Positions 31,403-39,495 of a stretch of DNA of 42,810 nucleotides are shown one piece after another. The position numbers and the translations under genes are program-made. Source of the DNA: Phycisphaerales bacterium (GTDB lineage Bacteria; Planctomycetota; Phycisphaerae; Phycisphaerales; UBA1924); contig JALHOJ010000032.1 of NCBI GenBank assembly GCA_022843045.1, positions 1 through 42,810 of the forward strand, in the 5' to 3' direction. Each line of letters starts with the position of its first letter. Positions within the stretch are counted from its first letter, which is position 1. The notes beneath the pieces were generated by a model, which was given only the letters and a program-made list of their open reading frames with translations, did no database searches and was not told the DNA's origin.

Positions 31403-31575
31403 ATGTGCGAGCACAAGCGCCCCCCACAGTTCATTCAGAGCCCATCGATCGTCGCCCACTTCGAACTCGGCGATGGCACGCTCGTCCACCGGCTGCTGCA
31501 CGCGACAAAGGCCATTCGTGCGTGCAAAGCCGGGGACCACATTCTCGACTCGGTGAAAGCTGAACTCGGTTCGAC
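31403..31575 (+). pseudogene. Decayed 5' fragment of lepA
   Basis: The frame MCEHKRPPQFIQSPSIVAHF aligns without gaps to the LepA start MSEQKPSPQFIRNFSIIAHI at 33392 and continues to HILDSV (LepA QILDSM). The GTPase P-loop HIDHGKST is degraded to HFELGDGT, so it cannot bind GTP. Similarity stops near 31575, where an inverted tdk fragment begins. Confidence 0.8.
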
Positions 31576-31849
31576 AATCCGAGTCGTCGATTGCAATGCA
31601 CGCGCCTCGCGCGGCGCTGGCAACCACGCGCCGCACTTCCGCAGCGTCCGTCGCCGTCAGCGCTGCGCGTCGCACGCCAGCGACCGTGGCGCCTGGTGTC
31701 GCTGTGCTTTCGAATCGCTTGTCCCGCGATGGTTTGATAACCACCACCGCGCCGCCGCTGTCTTCAGTGGCCCGCCGTCGCCGCAAAGACTCCGTGCTCT
31801 CGCCCGCAAACACCGGTCCGCGAAGAACGAGCCGATGGCTTGGCGTCAC
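31576..31849 (-). pseudogene. Decayed 5' fragment of thymidine kinase
   Basis: On the minus strand, GPVFAGESTESLRR, RRATEDSGGAVVVIKPSRDK and RRVVASAARGACIAIDD match the first about 90 residues of tdk at 29392. The P-loop Lys is replaced by Glu (GKST to GEST). The match ends at IDD, where sequence antisense to the lepA fragment continues the open frame. An intact-looking 149-codon frame across both fragments is therefore a chimera, not a gene. Confidence 0.82.
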
Positions 31850-31961
31850 AAGGAACGCGTGTCAAACTGCGCCGTACTCATAGCGAACCGTGCAATTGCA
31901 CTTGCAAAGGCAGGTCCTTGAAGTACACTCTACCGCTTCGATTAGCTTGAAAGGAGAGTTC

Positions 31962-33266
31962 ATGTCCCGCATCATGCGCCGCGTGATGGCACTGACCCTG
32001 TGCCTTGCCGCCCCTGCCTTCGCCCAGACCTCGTTCTCTGGCTTCACGTATCAAGGGGAACTCAGCCAGGATGGCGCACCCGCCAACGGCGTGTACGACC
32101 TGCGATTCGAGCTCCAGAATCTCACGACGCCTTCGACCAACCCGCTGCCCATTTGCGTGGACAACGTTCAGGTCGCCAACGGCCGCTTCACGGTCCAACT
32201 CAACTTCGCCAATGTCCTGAACAACACCTTCAGCGGCGGAACAATCACGCTGCGCACCAGCGTGCGCACCGACACGGGGCTGGCCTGCGCCAATACGTCG
32301 GGATTCACCGTGCTGTCTCCCGATCAGACCATCACGTATACCCCTTACGCAGCCTTCAGCGCGGTGGCCACCCAAGCGAGCTCGGCCACCAACGCAACCA
32401 ATCTGAACAACCAGCCTGCTTCCTTCTACTCCAACGCGGCGAACCTCACCGGCACGATCGCCGATGCCCGGCTGTCCACCAACGTCCCGCGCCTCAACGC
32501 AGCCAACACCTATACCGCCGCCATCACCGCCCCGACATTTACGGGTGCCCTCAATGGCAACGCAACCTCAGCGACCAACGCTGCAAACTTGAACGGTCAG
32601 CCCGGTTCGTTCTACCTGAACGCTGGCAACCTGAACGCCGGCACGCTGCCCGTTTCGCGAGGAGGCACGAATGCAACCTCCATCGGCGTGGCAGGAACGG
32701 TGGCGATCTCCAACGGTTCATCACTGACGTACAGCAATCTTGGCTTTCCTGGCTTCTACCTGCGATACAACGGCGGCGGATCGACGTCGTTCTCCGGCAT
32801 TCTTGCGAGTGATCTGCCCTTGTCGGAAGGCGACGTGACGGGCACGATCACCGCGACGAGGGTCATCGGACTGCAGAATCAACCCATCGCTACGACTGCC
32901 CCCGCCGCGGGACAGGTTCTGTCATTCACTTCAAACGCATGGCGGCCCGCGAGTCTTCCGGCGCCTTCCGTGAGCAGCACCAGCGAAAATGTCCGCATCA
33001 TCCGCGGCACGGTGTTCACAAGCGGTGTTGTCAGCCAAGGCGAGGGATTTACGGTGACGCGTCCTGCCACCGGCGAGTATCAGATCACGTATTCTCAACC
33101 ATTCACCGGGCCCGCGACCGTTACCGCAACGGTCTTTGATACTTCCGTGCCCCAGATCGCGACGATCTCCCAGGCAAACTCGAGCACGGTGACCATCCGC
33201 ATCTGGAACATCGCCGGAGCCGCCATCAACTCGGACTTCTACTTCATCGCCATCGGTCCGCGATAG
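31962..33266 (+). CDS. Secreted tail-fibre-like repeat protein
   Basis: A 434-residue exported protein. AAGGAG 5 bases before ATG 31962 and MSRIMRRVMALTLCLAAPAFA give a good ribosome site and signal peptide. The N-terminal domain (FSGFTYQGELSQDGAPANG, YDLRFELQN) is a common planctomycete secreted module. The centre has degenerate repeats rich in Asn, Ala, Ser and Thr (TFTGALNGNATSATNAANL, GTLPVSRGGTNATSIG), like phage tail-fibre stalks. The C-terminal beta domain ends in FYFIAIGPR. It may be a surface adhesin or an extracellular structural protein. A terminator follows. Confidence 0.82.
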   Translation: MSRIMRRVMALTLCLAAPAFAQTSFSGFTYQGELSQDGAPANGVYDLRFELQNLTTPSTNPLPICVDNVQVANGRFTVQLNFANVLNNTFSGGTITLRTSVRTDTGLACANTSGFTVLSPDQTITYTPYAAFSAVATQASSATNATNLNNQPASFYSNAANLTGTIADARLSTNVPRLNAANTYTAAITAPTFTGALNGNATSATNAANLNGQPGSFYLNAGNLNAGTLPVSRGGTNATSIGVAGTVAISNGSSLTYSNLGFPGFYLRYNGGGSTSFSGILASDLPLSEGDVTGTITATRVIGLQNQPIATTAPAAGQVLSFTSNAWRPASLPAPSVSSTSENVRIIRGTVFTSGVVSQGEGFTVTRPATGEYQITYSQPFTGPATVTATVFDTSVPQIATISQANSSTVTIRIWNIAGAAINSDFYFIAIGPR

Positions 33267-33338
33267 TCTCGACGATCACGCCCGTCCCGTCGCCGCTTTG
33301 GCAGGCAACCGTCGTCATTGAACCCCGAGCAACCCCCG

Positions 33339-33364
33339 ACGCACGCTTTCCTGCGTGCGTTTTT
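33339..33364 (+). terminator. Rho-independent terminator between the secreted protein and lepA
   Basis: ACGCACGC pairs perfectly with GCGTGCGT across the loop TTTCCT and is followed by five T. It ends 28 bases before the lepA ATG, so lepA must be transcribed from a promoter overlapping or following it, or by read-through. Confidence 0.85.
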
Positions 33365-33391
33365 CATTCGGTTCCCCTACCATAACGCAGA

Positions 33392-35398
33392 ATGTCCGAA
33401 CAGAAGCCTTCCCCACAATTCATCCGCAACTTCTCGATCATCGCCCACATCGACCACGGCAAGAGCACGCTCGCCGACCGACTGCTGCAGGCGACCAACG
33501 CCGTCAGTGCGCGCGAGGCCAAGGACCAGATTCTCGACTCGATGGACATCGAGCGCGAGCGCGGCATCACCATCAAGGCCTCCGCCGTCACGGTCATGCA
33601 TCGCCACAAGACCGGCAGCAAGACCGACGATCTCGAAACCGAGTACGAAACCGTCGACGATGCGGGCGAGCACACGACCAAGAAGGGCGAGTCCGCCGAG
33701 GCGCACGGCGACCTCTACATGATGAACTTCATCGACACGCCCGGGCATGTGGACTTCAACTATGAAGTGTCGCGCGCTCTCAAGGCGTGCGAGGGCGCGA
33801 TCCTGGTCGTCGACAGCACGCAGGGCGTGCAGGCCCAGACGCTGGTAAACGCGTACCTCGCGATCAACGAGAATCTCACGATCGTCCCCGTCATCAACAA
33901 GATCGACTTGCCCAGCGCCAAGCCCGACGACGTCAAAGAAGAAATCCAGCAGACCCTGGGGTTCAAGCCCGAGGAATGCATCCTGGTTTCGGCAAAGACG
34001 GGGTTTGGTTTGCCAGAGCTGCTCGCGGCGATCTGCGAAAAGTTCCCGGCCCCGCGCAAGCCCGTCACCGACAAGCTTCGGGCGCTCGTGTTTGACGCGG
34101 TGTACGACGACTATCGCGGCGTGATCGTGTACGTCCGCGTGTTTGACGGCAAGCTGAAGGTCGGCGACAAGATTCGCATGTTGGGCGTGCAGCAGACGTT
34201 CCTCGTGAGCGACATCGGCAAGATGACGCCCAAGCCGGTGCGCGTGAAGGAAGTGGGCCCTGGCGAGACGGCGTATGTGGTCGCGGCGATTCGCAGCCTC
34301 AAGGACGTGCGCATCGGCGACACCGTCACGCACGACATCAACCCGGCGGAGGAGGCGTTGCCCGGGTATCAGCCGCCGCGGCAGATGGTGTTTTGCGACT
34401 TCTACCCGGCGACGGATGATGAAGGCAAGGGCGCGGACTTTGAGGACTTGCGCGATGCGGTCGAGAAGTTGTCGCTCAACGACTCATCGTTCACGTTCGC
34501 GCCGGTGCACAGCGAGGCGCTGGGCTTTGGCTTCCGCTGCGGTTTTTTGGGTCTGTTGCACATGGACATCATCCAGGAACGCCTCGAGCGCGAGGGGAAT
34601 GTCGAGATCGTGCAGACCGCACCGACCGTGAGCTACCACGTGCTGGTGCGAGGCACCGACACGATGACAGGCGCGAACGGGCAGGCGCTCAAGCCGGTGG
34701 ATCCGAACGCGCCGTTCTGGACGGAGGTGCCCGAGGGGCACCAGCTCCTGGAAGTGCACAACCCCGGCGACTTGCCACCCATGGGCAACCTGATCGAGAT
34801 TCGCGAGCCGATTTGCAAGCTGGAGATCATGACTCCCAAGCAGTACATCGGAGATGTGCTGAAGTTGGTCATGGATCGCCGCGGCATCTACAAGAACCAG
34901 TCGTACGTCTCGGCAAGCCGCGACACGCTGCAGTTTGAGATCCCGCTCGCGGAAATCATCTACGACTTCTTCGACAAGATGAAGGGGCTGACGAGCGGAT
35001 ACGGCACGATGGATTACGAAGTGATCCGATACTCGGCGGACCGGCTCGTCAAGCTCGACATCCTGATCAACGGCGATCCGGTCGAAGCGCTGGCGACGAT
35101 CGTGCACAAAGACCGAGCCGAGCAACGCGGCAGGCAACTGTGCAGCAAACTCAAGGACCAGATTCCGCGGCACCAGTTCGAGATTCCCGTGCAGGCGGCG
35201 ATCGGAGGCAAGATCATCGCGCGCGAGACGATCAAGGCATTCCGCAAGGACGTGCTCGCCAAGTGCTATGGCGGGGACGTGAGCCGCAAGCGCAAGCTGC
35301 TGGAAAAGCAGAAGGAAGGCAAGAAGCGGATGAAGAACGTGGGCAGCGTGACGATTCCGCAGGAGGCGTTTATGGCGGTTTTGGATCAGGGGGATTGA
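33392..35398 (+). CDS. lepA: Elongation factor 4 (LepA), back-translocating GTPase
   Basis: A ribosome-associated GTPase of 668 residues. The P-loop is AHIDHGKST (18-26); DTPGHVDFNYE and INKIDLPSAKPD are the G3 and G4 motifs. FGFRCGFLGLLHMDIIQERL is the LepA-specific domain, and the C-terminal CTD has [20 protein letters not shown]. The family is usually near 600 residues. The extra length is mainly an insert between switch I and G3 (KTGSKTDDLETEYETVDD and the following acidic residues) and another near ANGQALKPVDPNAPFWTEV. The last 103 bases are repeated at 35801-35903. Confidence 0.95.
   Translation: MSEQKPSPQFIRNFSIIAHIDHGKSTLADRLLQATNAVSAREAKDQILDSMDIERERGITIKASAVTVMHRHKTGSKTDDLETEYETVDDAGEHTTKKGESAEAHGDLYMMNFIDTPGHVDFNYEVSRALKACEGAILVVDSTQGVQAQTLVNAYLAINENLTIVPVINKIDLPSAKPDDVKEEIQQTLGFKPEECILVSAKTGFGLPELLAAICEKFPAPRKPVTDKLRALVFDAVYDDYRGVIVYVRVFDGKLKVGDKIRMLGVQQTFLVSDIGKMTPKPVRVKEVGPGETAYVVAAIRSLKDVRIGDTVTHDINPAEEALPGYQPPRQMVFCDFYPATDDEGKGADFEDLRDAVEKLSLNDSSFTFAPVHSEALGFGFRCGFLGLLHMDIIQERLEREGNVEIVQTAPTVSYHVLVRGTDTMTGANGQALKPVDPNAPFWTEVPEGHQLLEVHNPGDLPPMGNLIEIREPICKLEIMTPKQYIGDVLKLVMDRRGIYKNQSYVSASRDTLQFEIPLAEIIYDFFDKMKGLTSGYGTMDYEVIRYSADRLVKLDILINGDPVEALATIVHKDRAEQRGRQLCSKLKDQIPRHQFEIPVQAAIGGKIIARETIKAFRKDVLAKCYGGDVSRKRKLLEKQKEGKKRMKNVGSVTIPQEAFMAVLDQGD
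35296..35398 (+). repeat. 103-bp direct repeat, copy 1 (lepA 3' end)
   Basis: It encodes the LepA C-terminus from the [13 protein letters not shown] region to the stop. It is identical to 35801-35903 except A to G at 35305/35810. Similarity ends exactly after the stop codon. Confidence 0.95.
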
Positions 35399-35416
35399 GC
35401 GATCGAGGGGTGAGCA

Positions 35417-35782
35417 ATGGGAAAAGCGAGTTCAAGTTGGCGCCCGCAGTTGGAAGTCAACGAATGGTACTACGGCCTTGCAAGTGACTGGCGCAAGACC
35501 CTGAAGGCGTCGAAGACACCCAAGCACGCTTCCCGCGAGATCATCAAGCGCAACTCCGCAGATATGAAGGGGCTGCCACCAGGTCCAAAGGCCATTTTCT
35601 GGCTCATGCTGGCGTACTACCAAAGGTGCGATGGATGCCTGCAACCGGATGTGCTGCGTCGCGCGCTCGCCGCGATTGATCGGGGTGCCGTCAATTACGA
35701 ATGGCTCGACATCCGCCCCTCCACGCCGCGACGCCGCCAGCGTGACTTTGACTTGCTGCGGGAGTTTTTGTTACATAAGTAG
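35417..35782 (+). CDS. Unknown 121-residue protein between lepA 3'-end repeats
   Basis: The frame starts [20 protein letters not shown] at ATG 35417 and is rich in Arg, Lys, Trp and Tyr ([37 protein letters not shown]). It has no signal peptide or membrane segment, and I do not recognise a family. It is enclosed by two copies of the lepA 3' end, so it probably arrived in the event that created the repeat. Base composition is slightly less GC-rich than lepA. Confidence 0.65.
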   Translation: MGKASSSWRPQLEVNEWYYGLASDWRKTLKASKTPKHASREIIKRNSADMKGLPPGPKAIFWLMLAYYQRCDGCLQPDVLRRALAAIDRGAVNYEWLDIRPSTPRRRQRDFDLLREFLLHK

Positions 35783-35800
35783 TGGAAAAGGCAAACGAAC

Positions 35801-35903
35801 GCTGCTGGAGAAGCAGAAGGAAGGCAAGAAGCGGATGAAGAACGTGGGCAGCGTGACGATTCCGCAGGAGGCGTTTATGGCGGTTTTGGATCAGGGGGAT
35901 TGA
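35801..35903 (+). repeat. 103-bp direct repeat, copy 2
   Basis: A second copy of the lepA 3' end, including the stop codon, offset by 505 bases from the first with one mismatch. It is not preceded by lepA coding sequence and is therefore a remnant. Exchange between the copies would remove the 121-residue gene and restore a single lepA end. Confidence 0.95.
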
Positions 35904-36125
35904 TTCCGCTGCGCGGGGAAGTCGATTCCGCCGAGACCACCGTTCGGCTCGCGTTCGCGCTCATCTGTGCGCGATTTCGGAAACCGTGGCTGGTTTCCCT
36001 CTCGTTGTTCGCTCTTTCTCTCGAACCGGCGTTTGCGGGCAAACGCATAGTGTTTGGTAGTCGATTGCATGCAGCTCTTGCGTGCAAGGGGACGCTGAAC
36101 TTCGTGAGATTGAGGAGAACTGGCC

Positions 36126-38327
36126 ATGATCGGGCAGGGAACTTGGGGCGGACTTGGGGCGGGATTGGCGCTGGGCCTAGCGAGCGCGGCTTCGGCGCAG
36201 CATGTGCCTTGGTATCCAGGGGAAGAGGTCAAGATCAGCGCGGGGCTGGAGGCGGTGCGGGATTGGTCACGGTCGCACCTGACGACGAACCTGATGAAGC
36301 AGGGGCGGGCGTGGGGATCGCCGACGGATCCGTGGGAGGGGCAGGCAAACATTGTGCTGGACGCGAACGGCTGGCCCACGCAGGACGCGGGGGTGATTCT
36401 CGTCTGCTGCCAACCGAACAACCAGGGGCTGGAGGGGGTGTATCAGATTTCGTTTGAGTGCTCGACGCTGCCGGAGATCAGGCTCATTGCGACGCTGGGG
36501 ACGATCCAGAACGTGTCGCGCGATCCCAACACGGGGATTGTCACGGCGGAGTATGTGTGGCCACAGAACTGGGAGCAACTCATGCTCGGGTTCTTTGGGA
36601 CGGACCCCGATGGGCCGGGCGGTCTGCCTGGCGGCATTCGCAATTTGAAGGTGATTCGGCCCGGGGCGGATGAGAGCGATCCGTGGGATCCGCTGTTTCG
36701 CGAGCATGTGTCGCGGTTTGACATGCTGCGATTCATGGACACGAACATCATCAACGGCAGCACGATTTCGCAATGGAGCGAGCGGACGCAGCAGAATGAC
36801 CCGTCGTGGCGGATCAAGACGGGCGTGCCGTACGAGGATGCGATCCAACTGTGCAATGACGTGGATGCGGATTACTACGTCTGCCTGCCGCATCGGGCGG
36901 ATGATGAGTATGTGCGGCAGTTGGCGCGGCTGGTGCGGGACAATTTGGAGCCGGGGCTGAATGTGTACGTGGAGTATTCCAACGAGGTCTGGAACCTGAT
37001 CTATCGCCAGGGGCGGGATGTGCGGGACTGGGCGGTGGCGGAGGTTGGGGCGGGGCCGACGCTGCTGACGGATCAGAACGCGACGGACAGCACGACGTGG
37101 CGGTGGCGGTGGTACGCCCGCCGGACCATGGAGATCGCGAACATCTTCTCGCAGGAGTTTGGGCCCGGCGCGCTCAACTCGCGGGTACGTGTGGTGCTGG
37201 CGGGGCAAGCGGCGCGGGATGAGCAGTACCTCAACATGCTGCGGTGGATCGAGCGGAACTACGGCAATCCGCAGCAGTACTTCTGGGCGCTGGGCATCGC
37301 GCCGTACAACTACGCCTGGCACGTGGACAACTGGGAGAACGTCACCGTCGACGACTATCTCAACGAACTGCGAGCAAGCAGCGTCGCGAACGGGAGCATC
37401 GCGTACTACGACAACAGCCTCTTGATGGAGCGATACGCGGCGTACTCGGCGTGGTATGGGCTGGCGCCATTTGTGAGCTATGAAGCCGGACCGGACACGC
37501 GCGGGTCGAGGTATACCACGATCAAGCAGCAGGTGCACGGTGATCCGCGCATGCGGGCGTTGTGCAACGACTATGTGGACATGCTGCACGCGAAGGGTGG
37601 CGGCGCGGTGGTGTGGGCGATCGCGGGCGCGGGCAGCTGGCTGGGTGAAAATGGGGCGTATCACCTGACCGAGAGCATGCTGGATCAGAACACGCCCAAG
37701 ATCCTCGCCCTGGACGATTCCAAGGTACGGCCTCGCGCTGCGATCAACGGCGGGCAGCCGGTGCCGGGCACGCTGGATGGCCGCCGGCATGTGCAACGCA
37801 ACGAGCAGACGTGGCAATCGGGCGTGGCATCGCCCACGATCCTGCAGGGCGACTTCATCGAGTACCTGATTCGCAGCGACGAGCAGGTGACGATGCCTGT
37901 GTCGGTGGAGGCGACGATGTGGGAGGATGCGGGGAGCATCACGCTGGCGGTGAATGGGACGACGTTTGGGGATGTTCAGTTGGCGCGCACGACGAGCGAA
38001 GTGGGCGGCAACGAGTTCAGGACGTTTGGGCGCGCGAGCGTCACGTTCCCGCGCGGCTATTCAACGCTGCGCATCATCAGCAACCGGCCCGAAGGGTTCC
38101 GGATCCGCTCGATCTTCGCGGGCTGCGACGACATCGACTTCAACAACGACGGCGTCGAGTTTGACCCGCAGGACATCGACGCGTTCCTGAGCGTCTTCAG
38201 CGAAGGGCCGTGCGTGCCGGAAACGGCGACGTGCAACGACATCGACTTCAACAACGACGGGTCGGTGTTTGACCCGGCGGATATTGACTCGTTCCTGAGC
38301 GTGTTCAGTGAGGGGCCGTGTCTGTAG
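36126..38327 (+). CDS. Secreted glycoside-hydrolase-like protein with C-terminal Ca-loop tag
   Basis: A 733-residue exported protein. MIGQGTWGGLGAGLALGLAS..ASAQ is a signal peptide and GAGGAGA precedes the ATG. The large domain looks like a TIM-barrel hydrolase: FDMLRFMDTNIINGS, LNVYVEYSNEVWN (a candidate acid/base Glu), FWALGIAPYNYAWH and FVSYEAGPDTRG (a candidate nucleophile Glu). A beta domain follows (TMPVSVEATMWEDAG, STLRIISNRPEGFR). Then come two tag repeats, DIDFNNDGVEFDPQDIDAFL and DIDFNNDGSVFDPADIDSFL, each ending SEGPC. Polysaccharide degradation is inferred from fold-like motifs only; the substrate is unknown. Confidence 0.82.
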   Translation: MIGQGTWGGLGAGLALGLASAASAQHVPWYPGEEVKISAGLEAVRDWSRSHLTTNLMKQGRAWGSPTDPWEGQANIVLDANGWPTQDAGVILVCCQPNNQGLEGVYQISFECSTLPEIRLIATLGTIQNVSRDPNTGIVTAEYVWPQNWEQLMLGFFGTDPDGPGGLPGGIRNLKVIRPGADESDPWDPLFREHVSRFDMLRFMDTNIINGSTISQWSERTQQNDPSWRIKTGVPYEDAIQLCNDVDADYYVCLPHRADDEYVRQLARLVRDNLEPGLNVYVEYSNEVWNLIYRQGRDVRDWAVAEVGAGPTLLTDQNATDSTTWRWRWYARRTMEIANIFSQEFGPGALNSRVRVVLAGQAARDEQYLNMLRWIERNYGNPQQYFWALGIAPYNYAWHVDNWENVTVDDYLNELRASSVANGSIAYYDNSLLMERYAAYSAWYGLAPFVSYEAGPDTRGSRYTTIKQQVHGDPRMRALCNDYVDMLHAKGGGAVVWAIAGAGSWLGENGAYHLTESMLDQNTPKILALDDSKVRPRAAINGGQPVPGTLDGRRHVQRNEQTWQSGVASPTILQGDFIEYLIRSDEQVTMPVSVEATMWEDAGSITLAVNGTTFGDVQLARTTSEVGGNEFRTFGRASVTFPRGYSTLRIISNRPEGFRIRSIFAGCDDIDFNNDGVEFDPQDIDAFLSVFSEGPCVPETATCNDIDFNNDGSVFDPADIDSFLSVFSEGPCL

Positions 38328-38342
38328 AACGCCGCGTGGCGT

Positions 38343-38456
38343 CACGAAACGCGACCGTGAGGGAGCGGCGAGCTCAAGTGGCGCTTGACCAGCGGGAAGG
38401 GCGTGAATCGCGTCGGTGGTGTGCGACGCTTCCTGACGGACGCGTTTCGTGAGGTG
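38343..38456. repeat. Inverted pair of the CGCGACCGTGAGGGAGCG repeat unit
   Basis: CACGAAACGCGACCGTGAGG (38343 onward) and the inverse unit GCGACGCTTCCTGACGGACG..GCGTTTCGTG (38425-38452) face each other across about 55 bases. The units match those near 19221, 23597 and 23839. The pair lies between the convergent glycoside-hydrolase-like gene and the secreted DUF gene. Confidence 0.65.
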
Positions 38457-38464
38457 GCCCAATG

Positions 38465-38496
38465 AAAAAAAACGCCCCGCGCACGCAAGGGCGTTT
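38465..38496 (-). terminator. Rho-independent terminator of the secreted 213-residue protein gene
   Basis: On the minus strand AAACGCCC pairs with GGGCGTTT and is followed by a run of T (seen as an A run at 38465-38472). It lies about 70 bases after the stop of the minus-strand gene. Confidence 0.8.
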
Positions 38497-38562
38497 GGAA
38501 CCACGCCTAGAGAAGATAGAAAACACGCCGCGATCGGTGGATCATGGCGTGCGAGAGGATGC

Positions 38563-39204
38563 TTACTGATTGGTGTTCACGCCAGCAGTCGCGGTGCCGC
38601 GGGCGTTGACTTTGGCGAGCAGCTTGGCGTCATCGAGGTACGCGCTGGCGCTGCTGATCTTGTCGCTGGGCAGGCGCGTCAGCGTCATGCGGCTGACGAG
38701 TTCCTGGGTGTTGTTGCTGCCGGCCTTGAAGTACTCGATCACGACGCTGCCGTCGGCGCGGAAGTTGATGTTCTGGGTGTAGGCGACGTTGTTCGCGTTG
38801 CCCGTGAAGGTGCCCTGCGTCGTGCTGGGGAGCGCGCCGCTGAACGTGCAGTTCCAGTCGTTGCGCTGGTCGTAGGTGTTGACGGAGACCTGGTTGCCGT
38901 TGACGGACCAGTTGGTCAGGCCGCTCACGGCCTTGCCGCGGGCGAAGCTGTCGTAGGCGAAGAGGATGCCGCCTTCGCTGTTGGCCTTGATGCTCACGTC
39001 GCACTCGGTGGTGGTGTTGTCGCCGGGAGCCCAGGTGACTTCGACGTTGCCGCGCCATTCACCGACGAGGCCGACGAGCTTGGCCTGGAATGCGTTGGTC
39101 GGCGCGTTCTGCGTGCTGTTCTGGCTGTTCTGGGGCAGGGCGCCGGCGATGCTGCAGGTGCCGACGACGAGGGCGAGGACGAGGGCGTTGCGAGAAAGGG
39201 CCAT
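38563..39204 (-). CDS. Secreted lipocalin-like protein of unknown function
   Basis: A 213-residue protein. AGGAGA precedes ATG 39204, and MALSRNALVLALVVGTCSIA is a signal peptide. The mature part has LVGLVGEWRGNVEVTWAPGD, ECDVSIKANSEGGILFAYDS and a beta-rich continuation. This is similar in pattern to DUF1579-type or lipocalin-like proteins that begin with a GxW motif. It has its own terminator and appears monocistronic. The ligand is unknown. Confidence 0.78.
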   Translation of the reverse strand: MALSRNALVLALVVGTCSIAGALPQNSQNSTQNAPTNAFQAKLVGLVGEWRGNVEVTWAPGDNTTTECDVSIKANSEGGILFAYDSFARGKAVSGLTNWSVNGNQVSVNTYDQRNDWNCTFSGALPSTTQGTFTGNANNVAYTQNINFRADGSVVIEYFKAGSNNTQELVSRMTLTRLPSDKISSASAYLDDAKLLAKVNARGTATAGVNTNQ

Positions 39205-39495
39205 GCGAAAAATCTCCTGAGGGACTGGGTTCGTTCCGGCTCGGCCCTTGGCACACGCCCGCGAGCACGCCGGGATTCAGACAAAGGGTGAATCGGTCGG
39301 GAATCACCACCTTGTCGCCGGCAACGCGCGAAGTTCGCGCGACTGCGAGTTGCCTATTCGGCACGCGCGGCGCAAACGCTCCAGTTGGATCGCTATGCTC
39401 GTGCAGAATCGGTTGCACGTTTCATTCGCGATTGAGTTTCGTTATAGCGACCTCGCGTCGCACAACCTCGAACCCTCCACCACCACGGCCGCACC

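Noticed and set aside
31400-31849. 149-codon open frame with a thymidine-kinase-like N-terminus
   Set aside because: The second half is antisense to a lepA fragment and the P-loop lysine is lost; it is a chimera of two pseudogene fragments.
36267-37817. 516-codon open frame antisense to the glycoside-hydrolase-like gene
   Set aside because: Arg/His/Pro-rich shadow without motifs; the plus frame has a ribosome site, signal peptide and tag repeats.
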